From the NCBI RefSeq assembly GCF_002776525.5, contig NC_045443.1, positions 55,638,831 through 55,702,830 of the forward strand: a stretch of DNA of 64,000 nucleotides, in the 5' to 3' direction. The notes under the pieces were generated by a model. The model was not told the DNA's origin. It did no database searches and saw nothing but the letters and a program-made list of their open reading frames with translations. Shown here one piece after another: positions 1-11,760 of the stretch (its first letter is position 1; each line of letters begins with the position of its first letter). The stretch is from Piliocolobus tephrosceles. Its lineage: Eukaryota > Chordata > Mammalia > Primates > Cercopithecidae. The translations under genes were made by a program, and so were the position numbers.

Positions 1-65
1 AACAAGTGACTTATGATATTTTGAAATATCCATCTATGATATTTTGTTATAGCAGCCTGAATCGA

Positions 66-225
66 CTGAGGTAATATATCATCTCACTTAATCCTCAAAA
101 CCACCCTGCAGAATACGTGTCTTTGTTTTTGTTTTCCTGCTCATGCAGGAAACTGAGGCAGAGAGTGGTTAAGTTAATTTGTTAGAGTACCACAGCCACC
201 AATTGGCAGATGATTCCATGACTCT
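66..225 (-). repeat. MIR SINE remnant, antisense
   Basis: Read on the minus strand this follows the MIR core. On the plus strand the marks are 'cacttaatcctcaaaacca', then 'caggaaactgaggcagagag' and 'ggttaagtt', the antisense of the 'cctctctgtgcctcagtttcc' block. It is diverged and both ends are gone. Confidence 0.65.
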
Positions 226-1522
226 TGGCTGTTTTCCCTCTGCTTTTCTTAGTGCTGCTTTATGACTCTGGAGTGCAGCACGTGTGAGAAGTATTTTCTC
301 CTCTCTGGAGAGTGGGAATGAGAGAGAAACCACTTCCTGTGGATGGCAGTGGATATTGCAGCTTCACCCTGGTGCTTTTTCAATTTTGGGCCTGTGTTGG
401 GAATAGCAAAGCTGCCGTCATGTGGTTACTATTGGTCATGGGGAGAAAGAGCTGCCAGTGGTAAATGGAAGGTGACATTGGCAGCACATGTGAGACAGCC
501 CCTGGAGCTCTCCGGAATTACAAGGGATTTGAAAGGGCCAGGACCTCCCAGAATTCTGCAACGGAGATTGCTCTCAAGGGAATATTGTTATTATGTACTA
601 TTGTGCATTTGCATTTGTAGCTGTGAACCTCATCCTGAGTCTAGGATACCCAAGGAGCTCAGGAAAAAGCTTGTTGAAAGGGCAATTGAATGGCACTTGA
701 AAGAGGATCCAGCTTACATGGTGTGATCTGAAGCCTTATCCATCACATTCAGAATAGAAACAGAAGCCACTTTAAATATTTTAAGTAGAGTATTCACTTT
801 AATGGATAAGGGGCTTTCAAAATTGTTGGAAGGGCTGAAGGAGTATGTTGTAGACTGGCCTCTAGTTCTGATTCCTAGAACAAAACAGAACTAACCTACT
901 GTGGGAGATAATAGGAGCTGCTACCTCACAGGCCACCTGTAGAACCATGCAGAATCAAGACCTTGACGCCACTGTTCTGCTGTCTAGCTTCAAGTGCCTC
1001 TCATGCTCAGGAGGTTGAAGGATGGATATCACCTCTGTGATCCAGGGCTTCGGAAGCCAGATCAGAAAGTGTTACTATTCCTACTAGCTCCAAAATTGCT
1101 TCTGAACACCCAGAAAGCAGGAGAATGGACATTGGAATACTACTACAAAGATAGGTCATATTTCCACAGTCATACTGACCAGCAGAAACAAAGAGACAGA
1201 AATATGGCCTCCACCTCACTTCCGCCTTTCAGTCTCAATGCGATATGCATTTGACACAAATTGCAAGAGAGTCTGAAAAATGTGGCTTTCAGTTTTCCAG
1301 TATCTCCAAATAGAAGGAGGGGCAAAGGGAGGTTGAGCAACAGACTCGTGCTATCTAGGCCAAAGAGCCAGCCACTGAACTCAGGCCCAATTTATTCATT
1401 TAAAAATGAGGATAATAAGAACAACACCTGTCACCAAAAGTTGTTGTGATAAAGCAAGTTAAGAAAATAGACTTGTAAATTATAAAATATATCAAATTTG
1501 GTAGTGCTTATCCAGCTATGAT
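226..1522. other. Unassigned single-copy-looking DNA
   Basis: I recognise no repeat here. The longest frame (343-726, plus, 127 codons) has no domain, no codon bias and no splice context that I can see, and is treated as chance. A weak CTCF-like match lies at 336-349. Confidence 0.4.
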
Positions 1523-2185
1523 CTGTGAATCATTTATCAATAAAAACATATTTCAAGCATGGTTCTAGGTATATGGGATGGATCAGGAAAACAAAACAAA
1601 ACAAAACGAAAAAAAAAAAAACCAGACAAACTCCTTGCCCTGAAGAGCTTAACTTCTGGTGGGGAAAGAGCCATAACAAAACTATAATAGTGGTATTAAG
1701 AAAATTATATAGTATTTTAGAAAAATAAAGGTTATAGGGGGTGGGGAGGAAGAACACACATACGGAGCGCCAGGAGTGGGGAAGGCTGACTTATGAGTTA
1801 AATAGGTTGGCAGGCAGGCCTCACTGGGAAGGAGAGCTCTAAGCAAAGGTTTGGAGAGGTGCAGGACTGAGGCATGGGAATGCTGGGTAGATAGAGGGAA
1901 GAATTCTAGCAAAGTGCCCCACGAAGCAGTATACCTGGCACATTAAAAAAAAATACATAGCATCAAGGAAGTCACATTAGGGAGAGCAAAAAGGAGAGCA
2001 TACTAGGAGATGGAGCCAGAGGGTTCCCTGAAGCTGGGTCGCGCCGGGGCTTGTAGGCCACTGCAAGGACTTGAGTGCTTTCTCTGAGTGAGGTGTGAAG
2101 CAGTTGGAGAGTTCTGTTCACAAAGAACATGATCCCGTTTATGTTTTAAAGGTCCACCCTAGTTGTTGAGTTTGGAATAGACAGA
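1523..2185 (-). repeat. L2 (CR1-like) LINE, 3' part, antisense
   Basis: The order matches antisense L2: a degraded tail near 1530-1570, the 'ccctgaagagcttaacttct' block (the antisense of the L2 'gaatgtaagctcc...' region), then the segment ending in 'cttgtaggccactgcaagga' and 'catgatcccgtttatgtttt', which lies upstream in L2. An A-rich CAAAA simple repeat (1582-1621) interrupts it. It is old and without a coding frame. Confidence 0.7.
1578..1621 (+). repeat. A-rich simple repeat (CAAAA)n then poly-A
   Basis: Four CAAAA-type units are followed by about twelve A. It lies inside the antisense L2 and produces a lysine-rich chance frame. Confidence 0.85.
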
Positions 2186-2227
2186 CCCTCACACACAGAT
2201 ATAGCTTATATGCATCATCATTAATGC

Positions 2228-2300
2228 ATAATTTGCTCAACAAATATTTATTAAGAAACTGTATGTGCCAGACATGGTGCTGTGTGCTGGGGTACCATAG
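2228..2300 (-). repeat. L2/MIR 3' tail, antisense
   Basis: 'ctcaacaaatatttatta' followed by 'gtgccagacatggtgctgtg' is the antisense of the shared L2/MIR 3' end ('cagtgcctggcac...aataaatatttgttga'). Only the tail is kept. Confidence 0.65.
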
Positions 2301-3673
2301 TTAGCAAGATTGATGCCAGCTCCACCAGCAAGATTTAATTTATGACAAGAACACAGGGTCCTGAGAGTGGAGGCCATAGGGCCTGGAGCAACCACAGGGT
2401 TTGAGGATGTGTGGGGAGCATGGGAGAAGGGTGAAGACTGCCTCAGTAAAACTCTGTAGCAGTAAGTCAAATACAGTCCCAGAGCTATTAAGATTTTCTG
2501 AAAAAAAGTACCCTATATATACGAATATGTTAATGCATACTTAAACTGAAACATTTGGAATAGTGTCAAATTTGAATAACAGCTACACTTAGCAAATCAC
2601 TGATGTTCAGTGGTGTGAACTGGAAAACTTATGGACTTCTCAGGTGATTGTCATGAGGCAATGATGACATACGATTAACTGAAGAGTGGAAATGAAATAG
2701 TATATTTGTATCCCATCAGGTGGTACAGAAGCACTCCTATAGCATTACCCATCTGCTATTATCACTATTCAGGTTTACTCTGCAATTACCTAATTGTGTG
2801 ATTTCTACTCTTTCAGTAATCTTATCTTATAAGATTTTATCATGCACATTTACCCTGCTTAAGCCATTGAGATAATTATTATGTCTCAATATATTTGAGT
2901 AACAGCCGACTCGTCATTAACTCTCTACCCTCTGTTTTTGGAGTTGCTTCGCAGACATGTTCTTTTATTCTCTTTACTACAAAAATCTTTATTTTTAATG
3001 ACAAACATAAAGGGCTTTATTAACTGTTTTGTGTTTTACATCTTGGCACCAAATCACCCTCTTCGCACAAAAATCTTAATTTAGAACATCTAGATAAAAG
3101 TAGCTTTTAAAGTATAAAGAACATAATGGATGATTATAAGACATTGCATATCAAATGACTAGGGTCATGGATGTTTAAAAGCTTAATTCTTTTTTGTCCT
3201 ACTTGCCTAATGTGAGCTCCTCTAACTGGGCTAGATGAGGGTAGGCATGACTTTATTGTGGGAGCAGATATCAGAACTAGTGGTTGTCACCTCTGGGCTT
3301 GAATAAAACAGTAAATATTTGGAGTACTGCTCGTCAGTGTATAGGCTCTGTTGAAGCACTCAAATCCTTATACATATTAGGGCAGGACTAGGGTGAGGCA
3401 AGTGAGGTGCTTATAGTACAAAATTTAAGGAGGCGTTCACTCTCAGGCTGCTCCAAGTGGGTGTCATCAGTGAAGGCTTCAGGTGGACGGTGCACTTGCA
3501 GTACCTCTTTAAATATTGTGCCCTAGGTAATTTGCTTGCTTCATCCTTGTCTCAGGTTTTGACTGTCAACTAATCATGTTGTGTCAAGAATATAAAACCT
3601 TCAAATTTTTGTTTATACTCCTTAGTCTAGAGAAGTTCTCAGTGCCAATATGTCCACCAAGTGTTTACACACT
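2301..3673. other. Unassigned DNA
   Basis: No repeat can be named with confidence. Around 3365-3560 a phrase containing 'caaaatttaaggaggcg' has the feel of a decayed repeat, but I cannot place it. There is no usable reading frame. Confidence 0.35.
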
Positions 3674-4186
3674 ATGATGGTTAATATTGAGTGTCAACTT
3701 GATTGGACTGAAGGATGCAAAGTATTGTTCCTGGGTATATCTGTGAGGGTGTTGCCAAAGGAGATGATTATTTGAGTCAGTGGACTGGGAAAGGCAGACT
3801 CGCCCTCAATCGGGGTGGGCACAATCTAATCAGCTGCCAGTGCAGCCAGAATAAAAGCAGGCGGAGGGACGTGAGAAGACTAGACTGGCTTAGTCTTCTG
3901 GCTTTCATCTTTCACCTGTGCTGGATGCTTCCTACTCTCGAACATTGGAGTCCAAGTTCTTCAGCTTTGGGACTCTTGGAACTTCGACCACAGACTGAAG
4001 GCTGTTGGCTTCCCTACTTTTAAGTTTTGGGATTTGGACTGGCTTCCTAGCTCCTCAGCTTGCAGACAGCCTATTGTAGGACCTCACCTTGTGATAGTGT
4101 GAGTCAGTGCTCTGTCATAAACTCCTCTTTATATATACATCTTTCCTATTAGTTCTGCCCCTCTAGAGAACCCTGACTAATACACA
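3674..4186 (+). mobile_element. Solo LTR, ERVL type (MLT2-like)
   Basis: It starts 'tgatggttaatattgagtgt' plus 'caacttgattgg' and ends 'agagaaccctgactaataca', the start and end of the ERVL LTR group I know as MLT2. Between them are 'gtgagggtgttgcc', 'gtgggcacaatctaatcag' and 'ctcctcagcttgcagacagc'. No internal retroviral sequence adjoins it, so it is a solo LTR. The 102-codon frame inside it is chance. The subfamily is from memory. Confidence 0.7.
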
Positions 4187-4197
4187 CATGTATTTTC

Positions 4198-4412
4198 TTT
4201 CCAAGCCTTTGCTTATGGGTGTCCTCCTGAATGCCCATGCCCCCATGTATGTCCCCACGGCAATCTGCAGAGACACCTGTTTGTTTGATGCTCACCTCCC
4301 TTCAAACTTCAAAGTCTTTGAGAAGGCATGATTTCAGATTTGTGTTTGTGTCCCTAGCACCTAGCCACAAAGTCCCGTACATAGAGTTCCAATAAATGTT
4401 TAGTGAATAAGT
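4198..4412 (+). repeat. L2 LINE 3' end, sense
   Basis: The block ends 'ccaataaatgtttagtgaat', preceded by 'gtgtccctagcacctagcca', the standard sense L2 3' end. It directly follows the ERVL LTR. Confidence 0.7.
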
Positions 4413-5029
4413 AAAAAATCACTGCAATCAAAAAGCACTCTGTGCCTAAAAGCAGTCATTCTGAACCCAGCCACATTTAAAAAAGCAAATCTTCCAGATG
4501 CAAATGAATCCTAATTGTGTTCCACAGAGGGACGATTTGCCATTCCTATCTGTTGACTGTGTAAGTGAAATAAATTAAAAAAAAAATGATTTCTAGAAAA
4601 GAGATACCTAAAATGTCAGGCACATTATTATCTAAAGCTTAGCCAGCTGCCAGCTAATTACCTTAGCCACAGGTTCTAAAGTAAACACAGATGTGGCAGG
4701 AGTAATTACCCCAGAAAGCAAAAGCATTTCTGTTGCAGACTAGAAGACAGCGTTGGCTGGCTCTTTGTGAGGGGACAAAGGCAGGCTGGAAAGAGCCCAG
4801 AGCCTGAGAGGACAGTGAGAGACCCAGGAACCTTGATGACAGGATGACAAGGGCCAGAATCTAAGAAAGAAGAATTGTTTGATGGAAAAAGTGATGGATC
4901 ATAGTAGCCTCCCTCCATATTTGAAGGCCTATAAAAGGGGATTTAGAGTTGTTCTGGGTTATTGCAGAGATCACTACCAGCAGTTTTAAAACAAAAACAA
5001 AATCAAGCACTTTCTGAACATCCGTATGT
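4413..5029. other. Unique DNA with a POU/homeodomain motif cluster
   Basis: No repeat is recognised. A perfect octamer ATGCAAAT lies at 4498-4505, and TAATTA cores lie at 4655-4660 and 4703-4708, with a GTAAACA forkhead-like word at 4681. This could be a conserved noncoding element, but conservation cannot be seen from one sequence. Confidence 0.3.
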
Positions 5030-5200
5030 TGTCTGTATAATTGTGTACTTCTTAGAACAGCCCCTGCCCAAGTCAGGCACTGTAACCCCAATTGTACAAA
5101 TGAGGAGACCGAGGGTGACAGGAGTTCTATTACTTGTCCGAGGACACACTAGGAGTAAATAGAAGAATGGGATTCAAATTATTTGTGGCAGAGTCTGTCC
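5030..5200 (-). repeat. MIR-like SINE, antisense
   Basis: 'ttgtacaaatgaggagaccg' followed by 'cttgtccgaggacacactag' and 'gggattcaaa' follows the antisense MIR layout (bases written 'tttacagatgaggaaactga...ggtcacacagctag...gggattcgaa' in the consensus). It is diverged. Confidence 0.55.
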
Positions 5201-5284
5201 TCCATCCTTTGTGTTACTCTGGAGAGCTTTAGTTTGTGGAAAATGGAACTCTCAGTCCACACTTGCACTGGTGGAGTTCCTGAC

Positions 5285-5430
5285 AACTTACAAGCACTTT
5301 TTACATACTACAGCAATAAACCTCTGACACGGGTATAAAAAGGAACTAAATTCTTTTATAAGGAGTGACTTGTTCAGTCACACGACCAAGTATCAGCTGA
5401 GCTGGGACTTTGGCTTTAAGTGATCTCAGC
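5285..5430 (-). repeat. MIR-like SINE, antisense, weak
   Basis: 'agcactttttacatactaca', then 'gtgacttgttcagtcacacg' and 'gctgagctgggactttggct' keep the antisense MIR order at low identity. Confidence 0.4.
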
Positions 5431-5928
5431 TCCACAGGGGCAACTTCTCAGAGGGACTGTCACAGGGTATTGAAGAAGCTATTCCTACACCAAAGGAGAA
5501 GCTGGATTTGATGGCCAGGAAACATCACCAAAGTTCTGTGACCCTTATATTGCTTATAAGGGTCCCCTTTTTATAGCACCTGTCACAAAAAAATGAGAGA
5601 ATAAAAGAAGTATTATTGTAGTGAGTGAGGCCACAGCCTAATAACATTGAGTACAGGTTTGCGTTGAGATGAAATGGTTGTATGCAGGCAGCAGCAGTGA
5701 GTCAAGAATAAGGAGAGAGGGCACAGATAATACAAATTTGTATAAAATAATAAACACAAATCCTTTAAAATTATGTGAATAATGATGTCTCTGCAAAATG
5801 GGATATGAAATAATTCTAGATGTTAGGGCATACTTTTCAACGAATTTTAAGACCATGAAATTTTATGGTGAAAGGAATATTATCTAATAATGAATTTTTA
5901 ATTAATGGGCACCCAAAGTCAAATACAC
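5431..5928. other. Unassigned DNA
   Basis: A/T-rich sequence with no recognised repeat. A 72-codon frame on the minus strand (5638-5856) has no recognisable features. Confidence 0.4.
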
Positions 5929-5962
5929 ACACACACACACACGAGAGAGAGAGAGACACACA
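5929..5962 (+). repeat. Compound microsatellite (CA)n(GA)n(CA)n
   Basis: About nine CA units, then about six GA units, then four CA units. It is short and compound, and likely polymorphic. Confidence 0.95.
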
Positions 5963-6469
5963 CTTTTTCAGTTCTCTTTTGCATTTAATTTTGACAAATA
6001 AAATTTAATAGAAATATTTTTCTGGATTTGGTAAGAGGGCATATTTGTTAGATATATAGATTTCAATACAGCTAAAAGATGTCAAGAGGGAGATTGGCTA
6101 TTAAAGCTTCGTACCACTGGGCTGTGCTGACTTGAGATCGAAGCAATCCAGGAGAGGCTGGCAGGTTCCTGTCCACAAATGCACTGATTGGTTAACTTGG
6201 AGGTAGCAGACACTGGAGGACAGATGAGTAACCACCAAATACTTGAAACTGGTAAGTCCCTTTACTAATGAACAGAGAAAACCAGAATGGAATATCTCTG
6301 TAAATGTTATTGTATCCCTACCTCATTAAAGAAAAACGACAAACAAACATATATTCAGAAGATGGTTTGGTATGGAATTCAAGCAATAGGAGTGGAATGG
6401 TCTCACTCATCATTATTTGTAATTACATATTTTATTGTGTGATTATTTGTTTAATTTTTACTTCTCCAT
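5963..6469. other. Unassigned DNA
   Basis: No repeat or gene signal is recognised. Two chance frames (6304-6507 and 6483-6743) overlap the end of this stretch and what follows. Confidence 0.4.
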
Positions 6470-6565
6470 TTAGATATTTTACTTGCTACTGTCTATGCAG
6501 TGTCTAGCATGTAGACGTACATGTGGTAGGCATTTGATAAACATTTGTCGGAAGAATGAATGGAT
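6470..6565 (+). repeat. L2/MIR 3' tail, sense
   Basis: 'gcagtgtctagcatgtagac' then 'ggtaggcatttgataaacat' and 'gaatgaatgg' is a degraded sense L2/MIR 3' end. Confidence 0.6.
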
Positions 6566-6799
6566 AGTTTCATCACACAATGATGGCATGATGCAATCAT
6601 CCATCTTGGAGACTGCAATTTTCTTGAGCACTCATCAACAGACTCTCCACTCTGGGAAATATATGAGACAGCTGAGATATATGATCTCTGCTTTGTTTTT
6701 TACTGCAACCATCATTGCCTCATATCCGGCAAATTATTATTAGACAGCTATTATTATACAATTGAGTAAATTGCAGGTGTTGTCACATCAATTACTTTG

Positions 6800-6925
6800 T
6801 AGATCTCCGGGATCCCTGAGGGTAGGGGCTGAGTGTTCATGATCTACAAGAACATGTCTTTTGGTGTTTAGCAACTGTGCCATATGCACGACAATTATTT
6901 GTTGAGTGAGTAAATGATTATTTTT
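6800..6925 (+). repeat. L2 LINE 3' end, sense
   Basis: 'ccctgagggtaggggctgag' followed by 'gtttagcaactgtgcc' and 'attatttgttgagtgagtaa' is the sense L2 3' end in the expected order. Confidence 0.6.
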
Positions 6926-7171
6926 ATTGAGAATACAACCTAGTTCAAGAATAGAGGATAAATTTGCTGCGATTGCTACCTCTTATGTTGTGGCAGATGT
7001 CTTTAATTGATCATGGAACTCTTTCCCACAGAAGTTAGATGAGGTCATGGCCTCCTTCCCCTCCAGGCTCTGGGAAGCATGAGTAATACTGGAGTTGATC
7101 AGTTGAAATCTGTTTTCTATCCCTATCTTATTTTCTTGGTTGGGCCTGAAGGATTACTCATTCAAGGATGT

Positions 7172-7560
7172 TATATTGGTTATAATTCAACAAGAAATAT
7201 TTATCTATTGTTTACTATTCATTGTGCTATATGTTGGGGCATGAAGATGTATAACATAGAATATGCTCCCCACCCTTTAAAAGTTCATTCTCCAGTGGGG
7301 AAGAAAGATCCAAAAACCTAAAATGATAATGTAATGTAATATTTGCTACAATAGAAGCATATATACAAGCTCTGGGAACATAGGGAGGGAGAAATCTATT
7401 ACCTGAGGAAAAGTGTGTATGTGTGTGTATTTCATGGAGGCACATAAAGGAAATTGAAGGAAATGTGTAGAGTAGAAGTAACATTTGAGCTGGCTTTCAA
7501 AAACAAGACAAACCATGTGGAGAAGAGTATTTAAGGTAACAGAGAAGGAATAAGGACATT
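7172..7560 (-). repeat. L2 LINE 3' part, antisense
   Basis: The order matches antisense L2: 'tcaacaagaaatatttatct', then 'cattctccagtggggaagaa', then 'gtaacatttgagctggcttt' (antisense of the L2 'agctcaaatgtcac' block). The overlapping 130-codon minus frame (7346-7738) is explained by this repeat and chance. Confidence 0.65.
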
Positions 7561-8204
7561 TTAAATATGGATGCACATCCCTGCCATCACAGCACATTTG
7601 CACCGTCGGACGTTTGTGGAGTGGTGCTGTTTGGACCAAATAATGGTTCTGTTGATGTTGGACTTTCAGCCTATGCTGAAGATATTTGAAAGTAAGCTCC
7701 CTTCCTGATGTGTCTGAGGTCATACCACCTAAGATCATCTACACAACCAGCTGGCTGTGACTATGACAGATGCTGGAAGTAGCTTTGTGGCTTTTGTACA
7801 TTATGGACAAAATAGGTTTGTACACACAATGGCAAAGCCATCATTCTGCTCAGGCAATTTAAAATATCCAAACTAATAACCAGTTAAAACAACCTGCTGT
7901 TTGACACCGTGTAGATCAGGTATTCGGAGTCACTGAAGGTTCCACGTTTCCACGTGGTTTTAGTATGAGGACCAAGGCTTCCACATCCCTCTCACCACAC
8001 TGTAGTCATGCCCTGATTCTGTTCACATTCCCCACCTTCCTAAAGCTCTCGTGTCAAGAGAGTAAAGGTGAACAGTCAGGGGAAGGGAGAGAAAAAACAG
8101 CTTTTAGGATGAGGGCAGTTCATTTAAATACTGAAAGAAATTCTGGTGGGCCACTTGTAAAACTGGATAGATTCAGAGGTGAACTCCTTTTCTTTGGAAG
8201 CAAA
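7561..8204. other. Unassigned DNA
   Basis: No recognised repeat. A 99-codon plus frame begins at 7965 and ends in the following L2; it has no domain and is treated as chance. Confidence 0.4.
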
Positions 8205-8696
8205 CCTGCTCCTCCTCCATTTCCTATCCCCTGCCCCTTGTCTGTCTGGCTTCCACCCTCATGACCTTGGGGATGTCCTTCACTTTGTCTCTCTTGACCT
8301 CACAGGCCACATCTACTTAAGTAATTAGTCCTGTTTATTCCACTTCAAAATGCACCCCAAATCTAATCTATTTTCTGACCCCATTATTGGCTTATTTAAG
8401 ACTCTCATCTTCTTCTTATTATTTATCTTCGCCACAGCCCTCTAAGTGGTGTCCCTGCTCCCGTAAAACCCTCAGCATCTCTTACAGAGTTATGATAGAA
8501 TAAAATAGTGATCTAGTAAAGTCATAGAGTTATGATCCAGTAAAATCTAGCAAGCCGTTCCCATAGAGCATCAAGTTCACATGTCCTCTCACAGCATTCA
8601 TGGATGATAACCCTCCCTGAGCTGGGGCCTGTGGCTATTTTGTTCATCTAGGGTAGAGCACACATGGTAGGCCATCTCTAAATATTTGGTGAATCA
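8205..8696 (+). repeat. L2 LINE, sense, internally deleted
   Basis: The first half resembles the L2 3' coding and UTR region ('cctcatgaccttggggatgt', 'ccacagccctctaagtggtg'). The second half is the 3' end ('catggtaggccatctctaaa'). The middle is missing. A diverged tandem copy of 'agagttatgat' (8485-8547) sits in it. The tail is split by the Alu at 8697 and resumes at about 8985-9010. Confidence 0.65.
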
Positions 8697-8986
8697 GGCC
8701 AGGCGCAGTGGCTCACGCCTGTAATCCTAGCACTTTGGGAGGCCGAGGCAGGCAGAACCTGAGGTTGGGAGTTCAAGACCAGACTGACCAACATGGAGAC
8801 ACCCTGTCTCTACTAAAAATACAAAATTAGCCAGACATGGTGGTACATGCCTGTAATCCCACTACTCATGAGGCTGAGGCAGGAGACTTGCTTGAACCCC
8901 AGAGGCAGAGGTTGCGGTGAGCCGAGATCACACCATTGCACTCCAGCCTGGGCGATAGTGAGAGTCCATTTCTAAAAACAAAAAAA
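8697..8986 (+). mobile_element. Full-length Alu (AluS-like), sense
   Basis: It begins 'ggccaggcgcagtggctcac' and runs through both monomers ('ggtggtacatgcctgtaatc') to 'cactccagcctgggcgatag' and a short A-rich tail. Sequence words fit an AluS-age copy rather than AluJ or AluY. A target-site duplication of about 16 bases flanks it: 8681-8696 against 8985-9000, 13 of 16 matching. Confidence 0.95.
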
Positions 8987-9039
8987 TATTTTCTGAATGA
9001 ATGGATGTGTATAAAGTCTTTCACAAACTAGTCAGAGTA

Positions 9040-9345
9040 TACCTTATTAGAATCTCCCCCACTCCCTACTCTATGTGTACCCTAAACTCTAGCCATGCCC
9101 AATTTCTCACCTTTCTCTGAGCATGCTATGTCCTTCCATGGCCCCATGTCTTCCCTCTGACTAATTTCCTTTCATTTCTTCTCCATCTAGAAAACTAGTA
9201 CTGATTCTTTAAGATACCGCACAAATCCCTCAATAGAATAAAATTATAAGGCTGCTGTACTCAGACTACTCTGTGGCTCTCTGTCATTGACATCTTTCTC
9301 TTCTACTTTAATAAAATCTTTACAGGTTTGCCACCCATACCTTCT
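9040..9345 (+). repeat. L2 LINE fragment, sense
   Basis: Pyrimidine-rich sense L2 3' region with 'gtaccctaaactctagccat', 'ctctgagcatgctatgtcct' and 'tctccatctagaaaactagt'. It starts again upstream of the L2 tail just before it, so it is a separate copy. Confidence 0.55.
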
Positions 9346-10324
9346 GTTACTCAGTCCTTTCTATTTCATATTGTCTGAATATTTTGTGAAAGTGAGGAAT
9401 TTTAAAAAGCTGTTTACCTAACAAATTCTAGAGGAGACAAATAACTCAGCAGAGGAAAGTATGGAGAAAATAATTATACCAAAGGCAATCATCGTGTGTC
9501 TATATAGGTTCTGGGGCTGAGCAAATGTGAGCAAACCATCCAAAAAGACCTGTCTGTATTAATTACTGTGCGAGACACATTTGCAATGAGAAAGCCTAAA
9601 TAAGAATGAGTGGAGGGTGCAGGCCTTCTTCCCCCAGTATACCTTTACCATCCATTTCACTCTTCTATTTTCTGTGAGAAATTTTACTGTTAACACTCCC
9701 AAATCTGGGTTATCATCAATTTTCATCTACTTTCCTCCCATTTTTTTTTTTTCTCAAATATTTGAAACAGAGCAGTCAACTGTCAATGATGAAAAATAAA
9801 TACTGAATGCCAGATTAGGAGGTATAATGAACAAATACACTCATAGAAGGTAAAACCACCTCCACTAATGCCAACTCTATCATAGATAATAGAAAATATG
9901 AGACAAGATATATTGCAGTGGGCATTAGAGGAACATTAAGATTTTAAAAGATTCATAAATGTACAGTTAACTATGAGACAATGATGAACTCGGCTGGGCA
10001 GATATGAGCAAACTTATGAGCTAAGCTTTACTGAAAGAGGGCAGAATGTATTTCTATTCAGCCAATACATGATAGTCAAAGAAAAAACAAAAGAGACAAT
10101 GATTTTGTGTCTCTGGAGTTAATGTGTATTCAGGAATTATTTAGAAGGCTTGAGAGTGTTATGGCCATGCCTCTACTTGTTAGTAACTTTTTCTGTAACT
10201 TGCTGCTTTCTGTCTGTGGCACCTCTAGTTTTCTTTGCAGCTGTGCTTAGTGCCAGATAAGGCTATTCTCAAAGGAGAGAGTAAGACACTAGGAGGCAGG
10301 GACCATAGGAAGAAAAAAGTAAAT
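9346..10324. other. Unassigned DNA
   Basis: No recognised repeat, apart from a T12 run at 9741-9752. No reading frame beyond chance. Confidence 0.4.
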
Positions 10325-10640
10325 ACAATGCATTATGATTTAATAGAATGCTTCACACACTGTACTAGGCCAAACCCTGTACTAGGTAGGCATCAGGAGT
10401 AAGCAAAAGAAAGAAAGAAAAAATGTGCACAATCTTGTTTAAAAGACAAGAATGACATAGTTGAAATATTTGTAAGTTAATGTGAACAATGTCATGTGTG
10501 TGTATAGATATATTGAGATGCTACGTTATAAGTGTAGCTGGAATATAGATAACGGAGGTGTTAGTGCTAGCTGGAAAGGTAGAATAAAAACATCAGGGAA
10601 GAAGTGAAGATAGAGAGTATCCAGAACAAAAGAAAAATGT
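10325..10640 (-). repeat. L2-like LINE fragment, antisense, weak
   Basis: 'tgtactaggtaggcatcagg' followed by 'gtgcacaatcttgtttaaaa' and later 'gtagctggaatatagataac' resembles the antisense L2 3' region. Identity is low. Confidence 0.4.
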
Positions 10641-11186
10641 AGAATTGAACAGAGAATGAAAAATCAATTAAATAAGTCTTAATGTAAAATGAATAGATGA
10701 GTAAAGGAAAGGAAAAGAAGAGAAAGAACAATTTTTAATCTTGGAGAAACAATGACAGATAATTATTCTAATGCAGAGTTTATTTAGAATTCATTGTTCT
10801 TTTAACTTACACTTGAGCTTTGTAAACAAAAAATTGAAAGAACTAACCATTATTTATATTTTCCCATGAAGCTAACATCGCAACTGAAAAAAAGGAGCAT
10901 AATTAAAGTGGGCTTCAAAGTACTTTTGAAGCCTCCACTATTGTGGCAGAGAAATCTGTTCACCAAATATTGAACAACAGTTTAACAATTTTGTCACTTG
11001 TGCTCAGGGTGATGTTCATATGAGGAAAATATTTTAAAATATTAAAATTGTGTTATTCCTATAGATACACACATAAATGTTTTGACTTTAAAAATTCATG
11101 ACAAATAAATTGTGAATATAACATACTGTAAGCGAACAAAAATTCATGGACAAAAATTTAATGATAATGTCAATGTAAATTTTACA
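10641..11186. other. Unassigned AT-rich DNA
   Basis: No repeat, gene or RNA signal is recognised. Confidence 0.4.
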
Positions 11187-11760
11187 TGTCTGAGTTGTCT
11201 ATTGCTATCTGACAAATTACCCCCAAACTCAGCAGCTTTAAAAAAATATTTATTATCTCACAGTGTTTTGTGGATCAGGGATATGAGAGACTTAGTTAGA
11301 AGGTTCTGATTCAGAGTCTTTCCTGTTATAGTCAGCTGTTGTGAAAATCTCAGCAGAGACTGCAGTCATCTGAAGGCCTGACTGAGGCTGGAAGATCTAC
11401 TTCCAAGATGGCGTATTCTCACATGGCTGTTGGCACGAGGCCTTAGCTCCTTGCTGGATGTTGAGTTTTGCTCACCACATGACCTCTCCATAGAGCTGCT
11501 TGAGTATTCACATGAGAGAGTAGCTGGCTTCTCTCAGAGAGACACATCCAAGGAAAAAGAAGACACAAAACATGCTATCCTTTGTAACCTAATCTCAAAC
11601 ATTGTATATCATCATTTCTGGCACATACTATTTTTTAGGAAGTGAGTCACTAAGTCTAGCCCACACTCAAGGGATGGGGGAATTAAGATCTATCTCTTAA
11701 AGGGAGAAGTAACAAAGAATTTGTTGTTGGTATATTTTAAAACCATCACCCACACCATCT
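11187..11760 (-). mobile_element. MaLR-type LTR (MLT1-like), antisense
   Basis: On the plus strand it opens 'gttgtctattgctatctgac' plus 'aaattacccccaaactcagc', the antisense 3' end of MLT1-type LTRs. It carries 'ggctggaagatctacttcca' and ends near 'cccacactcaagggatgggg' and 'accatcacccacacca'. About 570 bases, diverged. The subfamily is not certain. Confidence 0.6.

Noticed and set aside
343..726. Plus frame of 127 codons near the window start
   Set aside because: No recognisable domain, no Kozak context worth noting and no splice sites; expected by chance at this length in 64 kb.
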